Assembly: GCA_017882405.1 (NCBI GenBank)
Contig: JADGPO010000113.1
Coordinates: 1 to 13,716 of the forward strand
DNA length: 13,716 nt
Direction of reading: 5' to 3'
Origin: Solirubrobacteraceae bacterium
Lineage (GTDB): Bacteria; Actinomycetota; Thermoleophilia; Solirubrobacterales; Solirubrobacteraceae
How positions within the stretch are numbered: position 1 is the stretch's first letter; every line of letters starts with the position of its first letter. The position numbers were made by a program, and so were the translations under genes. Positions 11,505-13,716 of this stretch are shown here, piece by piece. The notes below the pieces were generated by a model. It ran no database searches and was not told the origin of the DNA. It saw only the letters and a list, made by a program, of their open reading frames with translations.

Positions 11505-13716
<2,212 letters not shown>

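Overview
The window is very GC-rich, dense DNA with strong G/C bias at third codon positions. Its gene content (PucR-type regulator, DUF4235, L25/CTC with an acidic tail, MTAP-like phosphorylase, short-leader promoter boxes) suggests a high-GC actinobacterium. My best guess is the Thermoleophilia/Solirubrobacterales group; this rests on overall resemblance, not on a marker gene.

Left part (1-2368): the 3' end of a PucR/CdaR-type regulator, a remnant of a SnoaL-like (NTF2-fold) protein, and a DUF393 (DCC) thiol-disulfide protein on the minus strand. This last gene overlaps head-to-head with a plus-strand pair, an MTAP/PNP-II type nucleoside phosphorylase and a divergent DUF2064-like protein. 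A complete tRNA-Gln (TTG) gene follows. A soluble GGDEF-EAL protein on the minus strand (2369-3727) lies between the tRNA and glmU.

Housekeeping backbone: glmU, prs, rplY (L25/CTC), pth and mfd are all on the plus strand in the order known from Bacillus subtilis (gcaD-prs-ctc-spoVC-...-mfd). They supply UDP-GlcNAc and PRPP, ribosomal protein L25, peptidyl-tRNA recycling and transcription-coupled repair. The cluster is split by about 3.9 kb between prs (ends 6290) and rplY (starts 10165). mfd runs off the right edge.

The 3.9-kb split has two halves. The left half (6291-8076) is decayed DNA. It holds a putative C-terminal scrap of a tyrosine integrase on the minus strand, five strong hairpins of two sequence families in the order A-B-A-B-A, a GTTGTA-type motif present four times, short ORFs without good starts, an ORF with no usable start (HTH/MbcA-like), and a 4HBT thioesterase pseudogene with deletions. 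The right half (8084-10079) holds four apparently intact small genes: DUF4235, an unknown soluble protein, a membrane-anchored unknown, and a one-helix Pro/Arg-rich protein.

A recurrent regulatory feature is a TANNNT (-10-like) hexamer ending 6-13 nt before a start codon at eight genes, suggesting leaderless or short-leader transcription. I found no intact novel defence or mobile system. The hairpin array and the scar around it are the least explained part.
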